A stretch of 45,101 bases of DNA, from positions 1 through 45,101 of the forward strand of contig JAICLE010000019.1 of NCBI GenBank assembly GCA_025927545.1, in the 5' to 3' direction. Source of the stretch: Gemmatimonadales bacterium (GTDB taxonomy: Bacteria > Gemmatimonadota > Gemmatimonadetes > Gemmatimonadales > GWC2-71-9). The position numbers were made by a program, and so were the translations under genes. Numbering within the stretch: position 1 is the first letter of the stretch; every line of letters starts with the position of its first letter. The notes beneath the pieces were generated by a model. The model saw only the letters and a list, made by a program, of their open reading frames with translations, ran no database searches and was not told the origin of the DNA. Below, one piece after another: positions 15,714-23,447 of this stretch.

Positions 15714-16875
15714 CTTCGAGCGGTTCGGCCGCGCGTTCCCCCGCGACGCGGCCGCGTACGTGCGCGAGGCGTACGGGATCGACCTGACCGCGCGCTACTT
15801 GGGCCACCCCTTACCGCACCCCATCGGCAAGGGCTCCGGCCAGCTCTCGCTCAACACCGACCAGCTCGACGCGGACCGCGAGGCGGGCCTCGCCTTCGTG
15901 GTGCTCAAGACGGTGATCGCCGAGGACACGGCGGGCACGCGCTCGATGGGCGCGTGGGCCGTTCACGAGGCCAGAATGCGGGTCGGCCGGCGGCGCGCCG
16001 CCGACGGCCGGGACGGCTGGACCGTCACCTGGAAGGGCAGGGGATGGGACCGGCCGTTCGACGACTATCTCGCGCTGGTGCGCGCGGCCGGCGATCTCAC
16101 GCGGAGCGGCGAGCTGCTCGCCGTCCCCTCGGTGAAGTACCACCTGCCGCGCCTCGACGAGCCGTTTCGCGCGTCCGAGTATCAGCACACCACCCGGCGG
16201 TTGGCGGAGGCGTGGGGGGACGGCGAGCTTCCCCTCGAAAAGGACTTCTCGCCCACCCTCGCCGGCGACCCGCTGGCCGACGAGCGCGCGCGGATCCTCC
16301 GCTGGCTGCGCGAAGTCCCTCGTGAAATCCGCTCGGCCGCCGGGGCGACGCCGCTTCGCCTCGCGGTCAAGCTGATGAACGCGCGCTTCGATGACGGGTT
16401 CCAGCGCGAGATGATGGCGGCCACGGCGGGCGTGGACGCGCTCGTCTGCTTCAACCGACTGTGGGATCCGGCGGCGGAGGTGGCGTACGGCGGCTGGGAC
16501 CTGAGCGCGCGGAATCTGCGGGTGCTCCGGGCGGCCCGGGCGGAGCCCGCATCGGCCGGACCCCGGAGGCCGCTCGTCGGCACCGGCAACGTCTGCTCGG
16601 GCCGCGTGGTGCTGGACTACGCTCGCGCGGGTTGCGAGAGCGTGGAGCTGCACACCTTCCTTCAGCTCCCGCTGCGGGAGTACCCCGCCACGGCGGGCTC
16701 CCGCACTCAGCGCGCGCTGCACGCGCTGCTGTTTCACCCGGTCGACGGGCTCGTGGCCGGCATACTCGAGCTGGAAGCCGCCGGTGTGCTGCACCGGCGC
16801 GGCGGGGAGCTGCGGTTTCTCGATCTGTGCGGCATGAGTGCGCCGGGCGCGAAGCCCGACGAGGCACCGGCATGA
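15691..16875 (+). CDS. dihydroorotate-dehydrogenase-like TIM-barrel protein
   Basis: 394 residues from ATG 15691, which overlaps the previous gene by 23 nt; no other in-frame start lies closer. The chain has an FMN-oxidoreductase look: 'GHPLPHPIGKGSG', 'FVVLKTVIAED', 'LAVKLMNARFDDGF', 'VDALVCFNRLW' and 'VGTGNVCSGRVVLDYARAG', which correspond to the NPIG, KT, K-x-x-N and GxGG phosphate-binding parts of dihydroorotate dehydrogenases. The spacing is longer and the pyrimidine context is absent, so it should not be called PyrD. It probably reduces or oxidises an intermediate of this pathway with FMN. No signal peptide; cytoplasmic. Confidence 0.6.
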   Translation: MHARLAGDFERFGRAFPRDAAAYVREAYGIDLTARYLGHPLPHPIGKGSGQLSLNTDQLDADREAGLAFVVLKTVIAEDTAGTRSMGAWAVHEARMRVGRRRAADGRDGWTVTWKGRGWDRPFDDYLALVRAAGDLTRSGELLAVPSVKYHLPRLDEPFRASEYQHTTRRLAEAWGDGELPLEKDFSPTLAGDPLADERARILRWLREVPREIRSAAGATPLRLAVKLMNARFDDGFQREMMAATAGVDALVCFNRLWDPAAEVAYGGWDLSARNLRVLRAARAEPASAGPRRPLVGTGNVCSGRVVLDYARAGCESVELHTFLQLPLREYPATAGSRTQRALHALLFHPVDGLVAGILELEAAGVLHRRGGELRFLDLCGMSAPGAKPDEAPA

Positions 16876-16933
16876 CGTAGCGGAGCCGCTGCCCCGGGCG
16901 GATCGGACACGCGTCTCAACCCTCAGGCACCTC

Positions 16934-18064
16934 ATGCACCTCAGCCACATCGAGCTTCACGAGCTCTCCCTCCCTCTCGCCGAGCCCTTCATCATCTCGG
17001 GGGGCACGATGATCGTCCGCCGCTCGCTCGTCGTCGTGCTCCACGACGGCGAGGGCCACGTGGGCTACGGCGAGTCGCCGCCGTTCGAGCTCCCGTTCTA
17101 CTCGGAGGAGACCCTCGGCTCCGCCCGGCTGCTGCTCGAGCAGGTGCTCATCCCGCGGCTGATCGGACGCGACATCGACGGACCGGAGGACGTGGACGCG
17201 ATCCTCCGTGCCGGCGTGCGCGGCAACCCGTTCGCCCGCGCGGCGCTCGAGACCGCGGCCTGGGACCTGGAGGCGCACCGCCGCGGCACCGGCCTCGCCG
17301 CGCTCCTCGCCGGCCGGCTGGGCGTCGCGCCCGCCCGGCGCATCGTGTGCGGCGTGGCGCTTGGCATTCCCCAGGACCGCTCCGTGGGCACGCTGCAGCG
17401 CTGGATCACCCAGGCGCTGGGCCGTGGCTACCGCCGGGTGAAGATCAAGGTGGCGCCGGAGTGGGACGTGGACCCCGTGCGCGCGGCGCGCGAGGTGCTC
17501 CGTGGGACGGGCATTCCCCTGACCGTCGACGCCAACGGCGGCTACGAATGGCCGCTCCACGAGCGGAGTCTCCGCGCGCTCGACGAGGCCGAGCTCCTCT
17601 ACTTCGAGCAGCCGCTCCCGCCGGACGATCTCGTGGGCCACGTGACCCTCTCACGTGTGCTCCGCACCCCGGTGTGCGTGGACGAGACCCTGCACGGCGC
17701 CCGCTGGGCGCGGCAGCTCGCCGAGCTCGAAGGCCCACGCGTCTGGAACGTGAAGGTGCATCGGATGGGCGGTCTCACCGAGGTCTGCCGCGTTTTCGGC
17801 ATCGCGCGCGACTATGGCGCGGAGCTCTGGGCGGGGACCATGCCCGAGTCCGGCCTTGGCTCGCAGGCGGCGTTGGCGGCCGCGGCGCTTCCGGGCTTCG
17901 TTTACCCGTCCGACCTGGAGCCCAGCACCCGCTGGTTCGGCCCCGGCGTGGATGTCATCGAGCTTCGCATGGCCGCCGACGGCACCATGGAGGTGCCCGG
18001 AACGTCGATCGCCGGGCTGCTGGATCCCGACGCGTTCCGCCGTTCGACCCGGCGGTTAGATTAG
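16934..18064 (+). CDS. enolase-superfamily enzyme, OSBS / N-succinylamino-acid racemase type
   Basis: 376 residues from ATG 16934, 58 nt after the previous stop. N-terminal capping domain 'LPLAEPFIISGG' and 'GYGESPPFELPFYSEET', as in the MenC-type-2/NSAR group. All acid-base and metal residues are there: K170-x-K172 ('RVKIKV'), D199 and N201 ('TVDANGGY'), E225 ('YFEQPLPP'), D250 ('CVDETLHG') and K274 ('NVKVHRMGG'). These enzymes abstract an alpha proton from a carboxylate and either racemise N-succinylamino acids or dehydrate to o-succinylbenzoate. No menaquinone genes lie nearby, and the amino-transfer genes here make a racemase or epimerase role more likely. The stop codon overlaps the next -10 box. 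Confidence 0.85.
   Translation: MHLSHIELHELSLPLAEPFIISGGTMIVRRSLVVVLHDGEGHVGYGESPPFELPFYSEETLGSARLLLEQVLIPRLIGRDIDGPEDVDAILRAGVRGNPFARAALETAAWDLEAHRRGTGLAALLAGRLGVAPARRIVCGVALGIPQDRSVGTLQRWITQALGRGYRRVKIKVAPEWDVDPVRAAREVLRGTGIPLTVDANGGYEWPLHERSLRALDEAELLYFEQPLPPDDLVGHVTLSRVLRTPVCVDETLHGARWARQLAELEGPRVWNVKVHRMGGLTEVCRVFGIARDYGAELWAGTMPESGLGSQAALAAAALPGFVYPSDLEPSTRWFGPGVDVIELRMAADGTMEVPGTSIAGLLDPDAFRRSTRRLD
18057..18062 (+). promoter_or_regulatory. internal -10 box (TAGATT)
   Basis: TAGATT preceded by GT, overlapping the stop of the enolase-superfamily gene and lying 8 nt before the ATG of the 54-aa ORF. Same hexamer as at 12642. Confidence 0.4.
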
Positions 18065-18070
18065 AGCGCC

Positions 18071-18235
18071 ATGGTCGAATACGCGCTCCTGCTCGCCAGC
18101 ACCTCGTTCCGAACCTTCGCCACCGACGCGGAAACCTGGGCGGCCGGGCTGAACTGGCATGCGCTCGGCTATGCGCTCTTCGCGCTGGTAGCGCTTCGGA
18201 TCGCCTTCTGGGCCTTTCGCACCTCGGACTACTGA
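18071..18235 (+). CDS. small single-TM protein, 54 aa
   Basis: A short ORF between the enolase-superfamily gene and the mannosidase. ATG 18071 lies 8 nt after TAGATT; TGA at 18233-18235 is 11 nt before the GTG of the mannosidase gene. The translated chain starts 'MVEYALLLASTSFRTF' and ends with a hydrophobic helix 'HALGYALFALVALRIAFWAF' and the tail 'RTSDY', giving one membrane segment. No known family. It is supported by position, promoter-like box and its membrane-type composition rather than homology; it may anchor or recruit a partner. Confidence 0.5.
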   Translation: MVEYALLLASTSFRTFATDAETWAAGLNWHALGYALFALVALRIAFWAFRTSDY

Positions 18236-18246
18236 GGCGCGAGGCG

Positions 18247-20883
18247 GTGCCGGGCCTCACCTTTCATCTGATCCCGCACACCCACTGGGACCGGGAGTGG
18301 TACCTCACGCGCGCCGCGTTCGCGGCGCGACTCGTTCCTGCCCTCGACGACCTGCTCGACCAGCTCGACGCGTCGCCGGAGTTCCGCAGCTTCCTGCTGG
18401 ACGGGCAGACGGTCCTGCTCGAGGACTATCTCCGCATCCGGCCGGAGCGCCGCGGGCGCGTGGCCACGCTCGTCCGCGCGGGGCGCCTGCAGGTGGGGCC
18501 CTGGTACGTGCTGGCGGACGAGTTCGTTCCCTCGGGGGAATCGCTGCTTCGGAACCTCCTCCTCGGCGCCGCCGACGCGCGCCGGCTCGGCGGGCGGAGC
18601 GACGTGCTCTACTCGCCCGATGCATTCGGCCATCCCGCCGCATGGCCGGCGCTGGCTGCGGAGTTCGGCATCCGGTTCGGCGTCGCCTGGCGCGGGCTCG
18701 GCGGCGACCCGGACCAGCACGGCGACCTCTACCGCTGGCACGCCCTCGACGGCCGGCCGGTGCTGCTGCACCATCTGCCGCCCGAGGGGTACGAGGCCGG
18801 CTCCGGCCTGGTGGTCGAGCCGCGGCGCCTGGTGGAGGCCTGGGCCCACCTCCGTCCCGCGCTCACGCGCCGCGCCGCGACGTCCCACATTGCGGTGCCG
18901 GTCGGCGCGGATCACCACGCCGCGCCCGCCGTGGCGCGCGTGCGGGAGCTGCTCGCGCGACTCGAGCCCGAGGCCGACGTCAGGGTCTCCCGGCTCGACG
19001 AGTACTTCCACGCGGCCGCGGCCGAAGCCGGTGCGTTGCCCGAGCTCCGGGGCGAGCTCCGCACCCACGGCTACACCTGGACGCTCCAGGGCGTGCACGC
19101 CACCCGCGCGCCCCTCAAGCGCGCCCACGCCCGGGCGGAGCTCTGGCTCGAGCGGATCGCCGAGCCGCTCGCGGCCCTGGCGCTCGCCGCCGGCCGGGGC
19201 GACCGCCGTCCCGTCCTGCAGGATGCCTGGCGGATGCTGGTGCGCTCGCAGTTCCATGACTCGATCTCGGGGTGCACCTCGGATGCGGTGGCGCGGCGGG
19301 TTCTCGCACGCACCGAAGACGCGGAGCAGGTCGCGCGCGAGGTGGCGCGGGGGAGCCTCGAAGCGCTCGCCGGCCATGATCCGGACCTCGCGCGGGACGA
19401 TCCGGGGCGGACGGCGCCGCGTCTCGTGCTGTGGAACCCCGTGCCGCGGCCCCGGGCCGGCACGGTCGTCGTGGCCGATCTGACCTGGTTCCGGCGGGAC
19501 GTGCTCGTCGGTCCGCCCGGCACGCGGCTGCCGCTGGTGGGAGCGGGCGCGCGGCCGGCCTCGCTCATGAGCGCGGAGGGCCGGATCCCGCTCCAGCCGC
19601 TCGGCGGTAGCACGGCACACGAGCGGCTCGATGCGCCGCACCACTACCCCGACCAGGACGAGGTAGACGTGCGCCGGGTGGCGTTTCGCGCGCCCGCGCT
19701 CGCAGGCTTCGGCCTTGGCGTACTGGAGCCGGCGCGGGACGCACGACCCGGCTTGGAGAGCGGCGTCCGCGCGGCCGCACGGAGCCTGGACAACGGTCTC
19801 ATCGCCATCCTCGTGGGCCGGGACGGCAGCGTGACCCTGTCCGATCTGCGCACCCGCATGCTCTATCCCGCGCTGCTCCGCCTCGAGTCCTCCGGCGACG
19901 TGGGTGACACCTACACTTTCGCGCCGCCGGCGCGGGACCGGGTCCGGCGGATGCGCGGCCCCGTGCGGGTGCGCCCCCTCGCGGCCGGACCGCTGGTCGG
20001 CGCGCTCGAGGTGATGGGTGCCGTCGTCTGCGCACGGGGGCGAGTGGAGGTTCGGCTCGTGCTCACCATGCACGCGGGCAGTCCGGCGCTCCGCTGCACG
20101 CTCGAGTATGACAATCAGGCCACCGACCACCGGCTGGTACTCCGGCTGCCGAGCGGCGTGGCGGGCGCTCCGGCCGTGGCCGGTGGTGCGTTCGGCGCCG
20201 GGGAGCGGCCCGCGACAGCGCCGGGTGGCACAGGCACTCCGCTCGAGACACCGGTGAAGACGGCACCAGCGCAGCGCTTCGTGGCCGTCGCGGAGCGGAG
20301 CCGTGGCCTCGCGCTCCTGGCACCCGGGTTCTTCGAGTACGAGCTCACGGCTGCCGGCGATCTGCGCATGACCGTACTCCGCGCCGTCGGCCAGCTCTCG
20401 CGCGCCGATCTTCCCACCCGGCCGGGGCATGCGGGGTGGCCCACGCCCACGCCCGGGGCGCAGTGCCTCGGGGCCGATCGGCTTCAGTTCGCGGTCGCGC
20501 CGGTGACGGGCCCGGCTCTCGCCGCCGGGACCGTGCTGCCAGAGCTGTGGGAGGACGTGTTCCTGCCGCCGGTGGCGGCTTGGCTCCGCCAGGCCACGCC
20601 GCTCCGGGCCGCCGCATCCGGCATCCGGCTGGAAGGTGCGGGCCTGGTCTTCTCGTCCATAAAGCCGGCGGAGGACGGCGATGCGCTCGTCCTGCGGTGC
20701 TACAACGCGCGCGCGGCGGCCGCCGAGGGGCGCTGGCGACTGGGCCGGCCCGCAGCCCGCGCCGCGCGCGTGCGCGCGGACGAGACACGCCTTGGCGAGC
20801 TCCGGCTCGAGGACGGCGGCCGCGTCATCCCGTTCGCCGCCGGCCCGCACGAGATCGTTAGCGTGTTGGTGTCGCCGGACTGA
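18247..20883 (+). CDS. GH38 alpha-mannosidase
   Basis: 878 residues from GTG 18247, 11 nt after the small ORF; GAGG occurs just upstream. Glycoside hydrolase family 38 marks: 'LIPHTHWDREWY' (H11, H13 and D15, the zinc-binding H-x-H-W-D), 'VGPWYVLADEFVPSGESL', 'LYSPDAFGHPA' (D125, expected nucleophile) and 'QFHDSISGCTSDAV' (H337, D338). The long C-terminal half is the beta-rich part typical of the family. It removes alpha-mannosyl residues; with no signal peptide it probably works in the cytoplasm on imported oligosaccharides. Last gene of the locus, and only 8 nt from the convergent M1 peptidase gene. Confidence 0.9.
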   Translation: MPGLTFHLIPHTHWDREWYLTRAAFAARLVPALDDLLDQLDASPEFRSFLLDGQTVLLEDYLRIRPERRGRVATLVRAGRLQVGPWYVLADEFVPSGESLLRNLLLGAADARRLGGRSDVLYSPDAFGHPAAWPALAAEFGIRFGVAWRGLGGDPDQHGDLYRWHALDGRPVLLHHLPPEGYEAGSGLVVEPRRLVEAWAHLRPALTRRAATSHIAVPVGADHHAAPAVARVRELLARLEPEADVRVSRLDEYFHAAAAEAGALPELRGELRTHGYTWTLQGVHATRAPLKRAHARAELWLERIAEPLAALALAAGRGDRRPVLQDAWRMLVRSQFHDSISGCTSDAVARRVLARTEDAEQVAREVARGSLEALAGHDPDLARDDPGRTAPRLVLWNPVPRPRAGTVVVADLTWFRRDVLVGPPGTRLPLVGAGARPASLMSAEGRIPLQPLGGSTAHERLDAPHHYPDQDEVDVRRVAFRAPALAGFGLGVLEPARDARPGLESGVRAAARSLDNGLIAILVGRDGSVTLSDLRTRMLYPALLRLESSGDVGDTYTFAPPARDRVRRMRGPVRVRPLAAGPLVGALEVMGAVVCARGRVEVRLVLTMHAGSPALRCTLEYDNQATDHRLVLRLPSGVAGAPAVAGGAFGAGERPATAPGGTGTPLETPVKTAPAQRFVAVAERSRGLALLAPGFFEYELTAAGDLRMTVLRAVGQLSRADLPTRPGHAGWPTPTPGAQCLGADRLQFAVAPVTGPALAAGTVLPELWEDVFLPPVAAWLRQATPLRAAASGIRLEGAGLVFSSIKPAEDGDALVLRCYNARAAAAEGRWRLGRPAARAARVRADETRLGELRLEDGGRVIPFAAGPHEIVSVLVSPD

Positions 20884-20891
20884 CCGGCCTG

Positions 20892-22964
20892 CTATCTCCC
20901 GCCGCTCCACACCTGATTGTCGCGGTCAACGTCCGGAAACTCGCCCTCCGGGTCGATCTCGACTCGCGCGACGGCCGGCTGCGCCGCTACCCGGACGGTG
21001 ATCCTGCGCGCACCGGTCAGCCACACGGCGACGGGCAGCTCCAGTCGCTGGACCTGTCCGTCCGCACGCGTGATCGCCAGCCGAACGGGCATCGGCGCGA
21101 GGCCGCGGTCCTCGACGGTGATCGCGGTCGAGTCGCCCGAGATGGTGACCGGGCCGACGGCCTGGTCCAGCGGCCACGCCTCGTAGAACCACGTCTGCCA
21201 AAACCAGCCCAGGTCGCGACCGGCCACGGCGCCCATGGTGTTGAAGAAATCCGCCGGATACGGGTGCCGCCCGCTCCAGCGGCGGCCGTATTCCCGGAAG
21301 GCCCGGTGGAACGTCTCCTCGCCGAGGATCCCCCGCAGCGCGACCAGCGCCTGCGCGGTCTTGTCGTAGAACATGATGAAGTAGAGGTTGGCCGGGTACA
21401 GGTCGCCGGGCCACATCAGCGTCTGGTCGTGGCCGCCGCGGGCGGCCTCGAGGTAGAGCTGCCGCTGCCCCGGCTCCGAGTCGGTCGGCCGGCCGCCGGC
21501 GCGCGGTTCGCCGTACAGCACGCGCATCGCCTGCGCGACGTCGAACTGAGTGAAGCCCTCGTCCATCCACGGGTACCGCTCCTCGTTCGAGCCGACCTGC
21601 ATCGGAAACCACATGTGCCCGGTCTCGTGCATCAGGTCGCCCGCGAGCGAGAGGGTGTCCGCGAACGGCTGCATGAGGGTCATCATCGGGTACTCCATTC
21701 CACCGCTGTTCAGCACACCCTCCATCGAGGTCATGCTGGGCCAGGGATACGGCCACAGGTAGGCGGAAAGCTGCTCGATGGCGTCGCGCGTGAACCGGGC
21801 GCCGCCGCGCGCCCACGCGGCCGCCGGCGCGGTGGGGCGGTAGAAGCTGTTGATGTCGACGGTGTCACGCGCGGCTCGGCGGTCGCCGACCAGTGCCCGC
21901 GTCGCGTCCCACGCGTACTCGTCGCTCGTGCCCCAGGCAAAGTCGCGCACGTTCCGGGCGAGGAAGTGCCACGTGGCGGTGGGCCCGGTATCGGCAAAGC
22001 CCGCGGCGGCCGCTGACCCGGGCTCGAGCACGTGGACCACGGTGCCGGCGCGCCGCGCCTCGGCCAGCCGCGCCCGCGCTCCCGGCGACAGGACCTCGGT
22101 CGCGTTGACCAGCCGTCCGGTCGCGCCCACCACCCAGCCATGGGGCACGGTGACGCGCACGTCGTAGTCGCCCGGGTCCATGTAGAACTCGGCTTCGAGC
22201 AGGTACGGGTCGGCGACCCAGCCGTTCACGTCGTCGTAGACTGCCACTTGCGGGTACCAGTAGCCCATGAAGTAGACGTCGTCTTCGCGGCCCTGGCGTC
22301 CGTCGGATGGAGCCGGTGGGGGCGTGTAGGACCAGGTGACGTCCAGCGCCACGCTGTCGCCCGGCAGAACAGGCGTGGACAGCGGAATCCAGGCGACGGT
22401 GCCGTCGACCATGTAATCGCCGCCCGCGGCGCGGTCTCGCCGCGCCATGTCGGTGATCGGCACGGCCGCCACGCCTGTATCGGGCGGCGCGAGCACGCGT
22501 CCGCCGACCGCCACACGGTCGAGCCGCATGCCGCCCGTGATCGGCGCCGATTGGCGGCGCGGATTCCCCGCGGCGAACGCGTTCTGCCGCAGGTGCACGG
22601 CCAGTTGGCGCAACGTGTCCGGCGAATGGTTCAGGTAGACCACCTCTTCCCGGCCCGTGACGCGGCGCTCGGACGGGTCCAGCCGCGCCTCGATGCGGTA
22701 GCGCGCGTGCTGCACCCAGTTCGTGGCGCCGGGACGCCCGCTGCGCGTGCGCGTGCCGCGCTCGACCGCGCGGGTGAACTCCGGGATCTCGTAGACGGGC
22801 CCGGGAAGCGGCCGGCCGGCCGCCAGCGTCGCCGCGGGGGCGAGTGGCGCGGCCGGCCGGGTCTGGGCGGGGACGGCGGCGGGGATCAGGAGGGTGGTGA
22901 GGAGCATCGTAGCGCCAGCACGCGCGCGGGCGATGCCGCGACGGCGGCCAATTGTCGGGTTCAT
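20892..22964 (-). CDS. M1-family zinc metallopeptidase
   Basis: 690 residues; the ATG at 22964 gives a signal peptide ('MLLTTLLIPAAVPAQT' hydrophobic core), so the enzyme is periplasmic or secreted. Active site: 'MHETGHMWF' with H446, E447, H450, then E469 in 'WMDEGFTQF', 18 residues later, the exact M1 spacing. The exopeptidase G-x-M-E-N motif reads G421-G-M-E424-Y, so the Asn is replaced by Tyr. N-terminal beta domain of aminopeptidase N type ('RYRIEARLDPSERRVTG'). It likely cleaves peptides outside the cytoplasm. A 17-bp perfect inverted repeat spans the start codon (22938-23012), and TTGACA lies in one arm on the coding strand. Confidence 0.9.
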   Translation of the reverse strand: MNPTIGRRRGIARARAGATMLLTTLLIPAAVPAQTRPAAPLAPAATLAAGRPLPGPVYEIPEFTRAVERGTRTRSGRPGATNWVQHARYRIEARLDPSERRVTGREEVVYLNHSPDTLRQLAVHLRQNAFAAGNPRRQSAPITGGMRLDRVAVGGRVLAPPDTGVAAVPITDMARRDRAAGGDYMVDGTVAWIPLSTPVLPGDSVALDVTWSYTPPPAPSDGRQGREDDVYFMGYWYPQVAVYDDVNGWVADPYLLEAEFYMDPGDYDVRVTVPHGWVVGATGRLVNATEVLSPGARARLAEARRAGTVVHVLEPGSAAAAGFADTGPTATWHFLARNVRDFAWGTSDEYAWDATRALVGDRRAARDTVDINSFYRPTAPAAAWARGGARFTRDAIEQLSAYLWPYPWPSMTSMEGVLNSGGMEYPMMTLMQPFADTLSLAGDLMHETGHMWFPMQVGSNEERYPWMDEGFTQFDVAQAMRVLYGEPRAGGRPTDSEPGQRQLYLEAARGGHDQTLMWPGDLYPANLYFIMFYDKTAQALVALRGILGEETFHRAFREYGRRWSGRHPYPADFFNTMGAVAGRDLGWFWQTWFYEAWPLDQAVGPVTISGDSTAITVEDRGLAPMPVRLAITRADGQVQRLELPVAVWLTGARRITVRVAAQPAVARVEIDPEGEFPDVDRDNQVWSGGR

Positions 22965-23012
22965 GCACCGAACTTGCCTCACGCTGCAGACATGTCAATT
23001 GGCCGCCGTCGC
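22938..23012. repeat. 17-bp perfect inverted repeat around the M1 peptidase start
   Basis: Arms at 22938-22954 and 22996-23012 are exact reverse complements (GCGACGGCGGCCAATTG). The 41-nt loop contains the ATG (22964-22962). In RNA it would present the start codon in a loop; in DNA the upstream arm overlaps a TTGACA (22998-22993, minus strand). Confidence 0.8.
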
Positions 23013-23054
23013 AATTCGCGGAGCCCTGGCCTCCCGCGCACGTACGTGAGCCGC

Positions 23055-23060
23055 TAGCTT
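23055..23060 (+). promoter_or_regulatory. -10 box (TAGCTT) of the YkgJ-type/M19 operon
   Basis: TAGCTT preceded by GC, 6 nt before the ATG at 23067. No Shine-Dalgarno fits between them, which suggests a leaderless mRNA. Confidence 0.5.
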
Positions 23061-23066
23061 TGGCGC

Positions 23067-23447
23067 ATGCACGATTTGCCATCGCTTCCGTGCTACCCCT
23101 GTCCCCACCTGTCGTCCTGCTGCGCCTACGGTGTCACCCTGAGTGACGACGAGGCCGCCGCGATCGCGCGCGCGCACGGCGACGGAATGGTCTACCGGAC
23201 CCGCTGGGGCGAGTGGCGCACGCGGGTGCGTGGCCGCCGCTGCGTATTCCTCAGGGACAACGTGTGCACCATCCACGCGCAGGCGTACTATCCCGCGGTC
23301 TGCCGCGGTTTCCCCTGGACCGACGCGGAGACCGGCGGCCCCTACGAGTACGACCGCACGATCTGTCCCGAGTTCATCGTCCGCCCCGAGCTGGTGCAGC
23401 TTGGCGGCGCCGTGGCGCGGCCGGCTCGACCCGGCGGCGATCTGTGA
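23067..23447 (+). CDS. YkgJ-family cysteine-cluster protein
   Basis: 126-residue cytoplasmic protein with the Cys pattern of the YkgJ/zinc- or iron-chelating group: C9-x-x-C12, C18-C19, C59, C67 ('RRCVFLRDNVCTIH'), C79 ('YPAVCRGFPW') and C100 ('RTICPEF'). Family members are thought to bind Zn or an Fe-S cluster; their role is unsettled. The start lies 6 nt after TAGCTT. The stop overlaps the GTG of the dipeptidase (GTGA at 23444-23447), so both are translated together. Confidence 0.85.
   Translation: MHDLPSLPCYPCPHLSSCCAYGVTLSDDEAAAIARAHGDGMVYRTRWGEWRTRVRGRRCVFLRDNVCTIHAQAYYPAVCRGFPWTDAETGGPYEYDRTICPEFIVRPELVQLGGAVARPARPGGDL

Noticed and set aside
14823-16875. Lysine (dapA) and pyrimidine (pyrD) synthesis genes
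   Set aside because: The substrate loop of the DHDPS-like protein is altered, spacing of the DHOD-like protein differs, and neither has pathway neighbours.
16934-18064. menC for menaquinone synthesis
   Set aside because: All catalytic residues fit the OSBS/NSAR group, but no menaquinone gene is near and the neighbours are amino- and sugar-acid enzymes, so no symbol was given.
18229-20910. 893-aa open frame on the minus strand
   Set aside because: It lies antisense to the GH38 gene, whose zinc and nucleophile motifs are intact. No recognisable domain on the minus strand.
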